Below, piece after piece: positions 7,628 to 10,000 of a DNA stretch of 10,000 bases. The position numbers were made by a program, and so were the translations under genes. The stretch comes from Halisarca cf. caerulea (lineage: Eukaryota > Porifera > Demospongiae > Chondrillida > Halisarcidae): the NCBI GenBank assembly GCA_963170055.1, contig CAUJGJ010000371.1, positions 4,133,511 to 4,143,510 of the forward strand, read 5' to 3'. Within the stretch, counting starts at the first letter, position 1, and the number at the start of each line of letters is the position of its first letter. A model generated the notes under the pieces. It saw nothing but the letters and a program-made list of their open reading frames with translations, searched no databases and had not been told where the DNA came from.

Positions 7628-7796
7628 CAGTAGAACCTCGCTAGTAAGAGCACTGTTAATGAGCAACACCTGGTTAGGAAGTACAAGGATATGATACCCC
7701 AGCTTATAATACTAATCAATATGGTTAGCAAGTACTACTGATAGTGAGTGGTAATTTGGAGGGTCCCCAGGTGTACTTACTAACGAGGGTTGACTG
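7628..7796. mobile_element. TA-flanked MITE, copy 2 of the family seen at 4025-4200
   Basis: The left end is CAGTAGAACCTCGCTAGTAAG and the inverted right end is CAGTCAACCCTCGTTAGTAAG. TA duplications lie at 7626-7627 and 7797-7798. It is collinear with 4025-4200 throughout and the same orientation is kept; it is 169 bp because it lacks seven internal bases. Having two copies with intact TA duplications 3.6 kb apart in the same intron supports real mobility of the family. Confidence 0.9.
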
Positions 7797-8164
7797 TATG
7801 TGTGTTTGCACATACATCCATATGTAAGCACATCAAAAATGCACCACAAACACTCACAGTTTCAAAATAAAGTACGTAGCTTGTAATGTTTTATTTCATC
7901 CAATATACACACATACTGTATGCACAACGCTAGGCATACTTCTTTACTTGTTCATTCTTTACGCTGAGGTTACATTGCTCACATGCATACTGTATGTACG
8001 TACATATATACTGTATGTACATACATACGTACATACGTATGTAGTACCCCATTAAAAGGACCACCCTGTGCATAAGACCAACTTTGCTGGTCACAAATGC
8101 AGATACGCACATACATATGCATACCCAATATTACGTAAACTCCCCCCTATCAGAGATCATCAGT
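7797..8164. other. stretch without a supported gene, with a TACGTA tract
   Basis: Positions 7981-8043 are a TACGTACATATA simple-sequence tract. The remainder looks unique and AT-rich with no motif I recognise. AATAAA occurs at about 7866, but with no exon beside it I do not call a polyadenylation site. Confidence 0.6.
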
Positions 8165-8423
8165 CAGTGTTGGAAATAAGGAACAAATGCCAGATGGACA
8201 AATGTCCTAGCATTATCATTTTGGATTGGACAAATTCAGCTTTGCTCAGACATACTGTATTTTTGGATGCATAAATGACTTGGTAACATCACTGTGTGTG
8301 TGTGTATCAAATGAGCATTTAGGCAGTGCTCAGTCAAAAGTCTTACCCAAACCTTTTTTGGGTCAGACAAAATGTCAAAATGGTCGGACAATGTCTGAAT
8401 GCTGACCATTATTTCTAACACTG
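8165..8423. mobile_element. possible non-autonomous element with CAGTGTTRGAAATAA inverted ends
   Basis: The left end CAGTGTTGGAAATAA and the inverted right end CAGTGTTAGAAATAA differ at one base of 15. Related GGACAAATGTCC and GACATTGTCC blocks lie inside the two ends. CAGTG-type termini occur in several hAT families. No matching 8-bp flanks are visible (TCATCAGT against CCATATCC), so the superfamily is uncertain. There is no coding capacity. Confidence 0.55.
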
Positions 8424-8436
8424 CCATATCCTTTGA

Positions 8437-8443
8437 GACACAC

Positions 8444-8507
<64 letters not shown>

Positions 8508-8520
8508 ACACACACACACA
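8437..8520. repeat. (CA)n microsatellite next to exon A
   Basis: CA run with CATA steps at the left edge and one CACGTGCAC interruption near 8502-8510. On the transcript strand this is a (UG)n tract beginning about 10 nt inside the intron after exon A. Confidence 0.97.
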
Positions 8521-8529
8521 CTACAATAC

Positions 8530-8680
8530 CTTTAGGCTTCACCTTTCCCTTGAACACACACACAGTGTTCCCTCCACAGTGTTGCTGGAGGATGACAATG
8601 TCAGTCAGTCCACGCTGTTCCCCCACTCCCCCCAGATGCACCGTAGGTCCATTGTATTGGAGCATCACCTCCGGTTGACC
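8530..8680 (-). CDS. DUF4590 domain exon A of an ERICH3-like protein (N-terminal half of the domain)
   Basis: This 151-nt exon encodes 50 codons plus one base. The acceptor is ...GGCTGTCCAG and the donor is AAAG|GTATTG. The peptide begins GQPEVMLQYNGP and carries the block LQQHCGGNTVCVFKGK at residues 31-46. That block corresponds to the QQHCGG...CVYKGK segment of DUF4590 in animal ERICH3 (glutamate-rich protein 3), as I recall the family; no search was run. The exon ends in phase 1 with G, and exon B at 1921 starts with GT, so splicing restores a Gly within a continuous domain. The frame stays open upstream of the acceptor, so the 5' border is less certain than the 3' border. The donor lies about 10 nt before a (TG)n tract on the transcript strand. 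Vertebrate ERICH3 has been linked to cilia; the biochemical role of the domain is not established. Upstream exons were not found. Confidence 0.85.
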
Positions 8681-8830
8681 CTGGACAGCCAAGAAGATGT
8701 GTACAATGAACACGATGCATATCTGTACACACTGTATGCATATCAGAACATACTGACAATGTGTACACAGTGTTCTCCCCAGAAATAGTGCAAGGGATGT
8801 TCAGTGACAACATGTCTATGGACGTACATA

Positions 8831-9242
8831 TAGGGCTGTGCAATATACCGAATATATAGTAATACAGCAATATTATTTGTGCAAAATTCAGATACCGACC
8901 AACTTTTTCCTGTACCGTGATATCATGTGATACTGTGATTTCTCTAAGGTTAGACCAGTATTAGAAGGAGTAAACTATTATGATATTTTTAAAGGATATG
9001 AAATTTTATCCTTGATGATGTTTTCAAAATCTGTTGAAACTATTGAGTGTGGAAGCACTGACTATGGGTGCAAAAGGAGCATATCTAGCCATTGTTTGTG
9101 AGTGATTTTAATCTGTGTGACTGGGATTCATTTGGATATTGTCTACAGTTTCAACACTCAGTATACCGTGATCATAGTAATACCGTGATAGAATGTGGGG
9201 ATACATACCGCAACTGATAATTTGTGATATCGCACAGCCCTA
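8831..9242. mobile_element. non-autonomous hAT-like element, about 412 bp
   Basis: The left end TAGGGCTGTGCAATATACCG matches the inverted right end TAGGGCTGTGCGATATCAC, a classic hAT-type terminus. Subterminal ACCGTGATA motifs repeat near both ends. I could not identify a clean 8-bp duplication (CGTACATA on the left, CTGATACA on the right), so it may be older or rearranged. It has no transposase frame. It lies in the intron just upstream of exon A in transcript terms. Confidence 0.75.
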
Positions 9243-9475
9243 CTGATACATATCTACTGTATGTACGTACTTACGTATGCATGAATACAAGGTAGAGCTA
9301 CGTACGTAGTTGCTTGAAACAGCTTCACTTTGGTCAATAACATGAATGGTACTAAGCGTACATTGTTGGTGAGGTGTGAATGCTCAGTTATACAAAAAAT
9401 AAGAAGAAGAGAAGTCATGATTGACCGACATGCCTTGAAATACCGGGGAAGAACACTGCTGTACGGACGTGTGCC
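9243..9475. other. unassigned unique stretch
   Basis: No repeat ends are seen. The part at 9411-9475 is GC-richer than its surroundings. On the minus strand, after an acceptor-like GTACGTACAG, a frame reads TRPYSSVLPRYFK; on the plus strand MIDRHALKYRGRTLLYG is open. Neither can be tied to a family or to a convincing donor. It could hold the exon preceding exon A, but I do not call one. Confidence 0.3.
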
Positions 9476-9800
9476 TGTACGTACATACTGAACACTATAA
9501 TATCATACATATGTATGTACATACGTACATGCATAGTAATACTTACGCGCTTATTGTATGTGCATATAATATGCGCGTGTATACTATATCACACTTGCAT
9601 ATACAACAGTACGTACGTACATATATACACACATACGTACGTACGTACGTACATACATACGCACATATGTACGTACGTACATGCGCACATACGTACGTAC
9701 ATACGCACATACGTACGTACATACGCACACACGTACATACATACGCACATACGTACATACGTACGTACGTACGCACATATGTACATACATACATGCGTAA
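9476..9800. repeat. TACGTA/CATACGCACATACG simple-sequence tract
   Basis: Dense TACGTACGTACATACGCACA runs, broken by a short non-repetitive piece at about 9530-9600. This is the largest TACGTA tract in the window. The frames open on both strands are repeat artefacts. Positions 9801-9975 after it show no supported gene. Confidence 0.92.
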
Positions 9801-9975
9801 AATATAATACCATTTAGCATCCAGACAAATGCCATAATGACATCTGTCCCTCGCAAATGTAGTTGGTGTGCATGCATTAACAATATACACATTGGTGGTT
9901 TCTGTTTGTACTGCAGTGGGCCAAACGCATATCCCCTACCCACAACAACACAAAGTGATCTTGATACGGTACATC

Positions 9976-9997
9976 GACCATTAGCCGGCTAATGGTC
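9976..9997. repeat. perfect 22-bp palindrome
   Basis: The half-site GACCATTAGCC is followed directly by its reverse complement GGCTAATGGTC with no spacer. It lies within three bases of the window end, so it may be the start of a larger inverted repeat or element terminus that cannot be seen here. Confidence 0.85.
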
Positions 9998-10000
9998 ATA

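Larger units (their letters stand above)
1922..8529 (-). other. 6.6-kb intron splitting the DUF4590 domain, filled with repeats
   Basis: The interval runs from donor GTATTG (8529-8524) to acceptor ATGCAG (1927-1922) on the minus strand. Its borders join two halves of one conserved domain with matching phase, which is the main evidence that it is an intron. Inside I find no further exon needed by the domain. It holds three long CA/TG arrays, at least six miniature transposon-like elements, one fold-back hairpin, one minisatellite and several TACGTA tracts. A separate gene nested on the plus strand is not excluded (see 3680-3925). Confidence 0.8.

Noticed and set aside
9469..9943. Long open frames over the TACGTA tract on both strands
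   Set aside because: They consist of Tyr/Val/Thr/Cys/His repeats from simple sequence. The non-repeat part at 9815-9943 has no recognisable domain.

Overview
This window reads as intron-rich, repeat-rich nuclear DNA from an animal. Long (CA)n/(TG)n microsatellites, palindromic TACGTA-type simple sequence, many short non-autonomous DNA transposons and split exons with GT-AG borders all point that way. The density of miniature elements and GTAC-type repeats suggests an invertebrate, possibly a sponge; that placement is an impression, not a demonstration. Nothing prokaryotic, viral or plasmid-like is visible.

The only gene I can support lies on the minus strand and is an ERICH3-like protein with a DUF4590 domain. 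The domain is split over two exons, A (8530-8680) and B (1578-1921), separated by an intron of about 6.6 kb. Exon A ends in phase 1 with G, exon B begins with GT, and the join restores a glycine inside one continuous conserved domain. A short phase-0 exon (471-539) and the start of another (1-30) are plausible downstream exons. Exons encoding the N-terminus should lie beyond position 8680; none was found in this window.

Almost everything else is intron filled with repeats. Layout from left to right: (CA)n array 318-470; pogo-like element 655-814; TACGTA/CA tract 815-1500; exon B; near-perfect fold-back hairpin 2219-2341; TA-flanked element 2445-2641 with an extra left end before it; (TG)n array 2992-3348; a weak plus-strand exon-like block 3680-3925 that shares a diverged repeat with 4335-4430; TA-flanked element 4025-4200, whose sister copy is 7628-7796; element 4595-4869 with a 91-bp internal duplication; (CA)n array 5391-5760 with a 78-bp higher-order unit; 34-bp minisatellite 6196-6643; hAT-like element 6711-7284 with a perfect 8-bp target duplication; TIR element 8165-8423; (CA)n 8437-8520 next to the donor of exon A; exon A; hAT-like element 8831-9242; TACGTA tract 9476-9800; and a perfect 22-bp palindrome at 9976-9997.

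I see no convincing new multi-gene system. The most useful results are the reconstructed DUF4590 gene, two of its 5' splice sites lying against UG repeats in the transcript, the transposon inventory, and the minisatellite carrying an ETS-like core in every unit.
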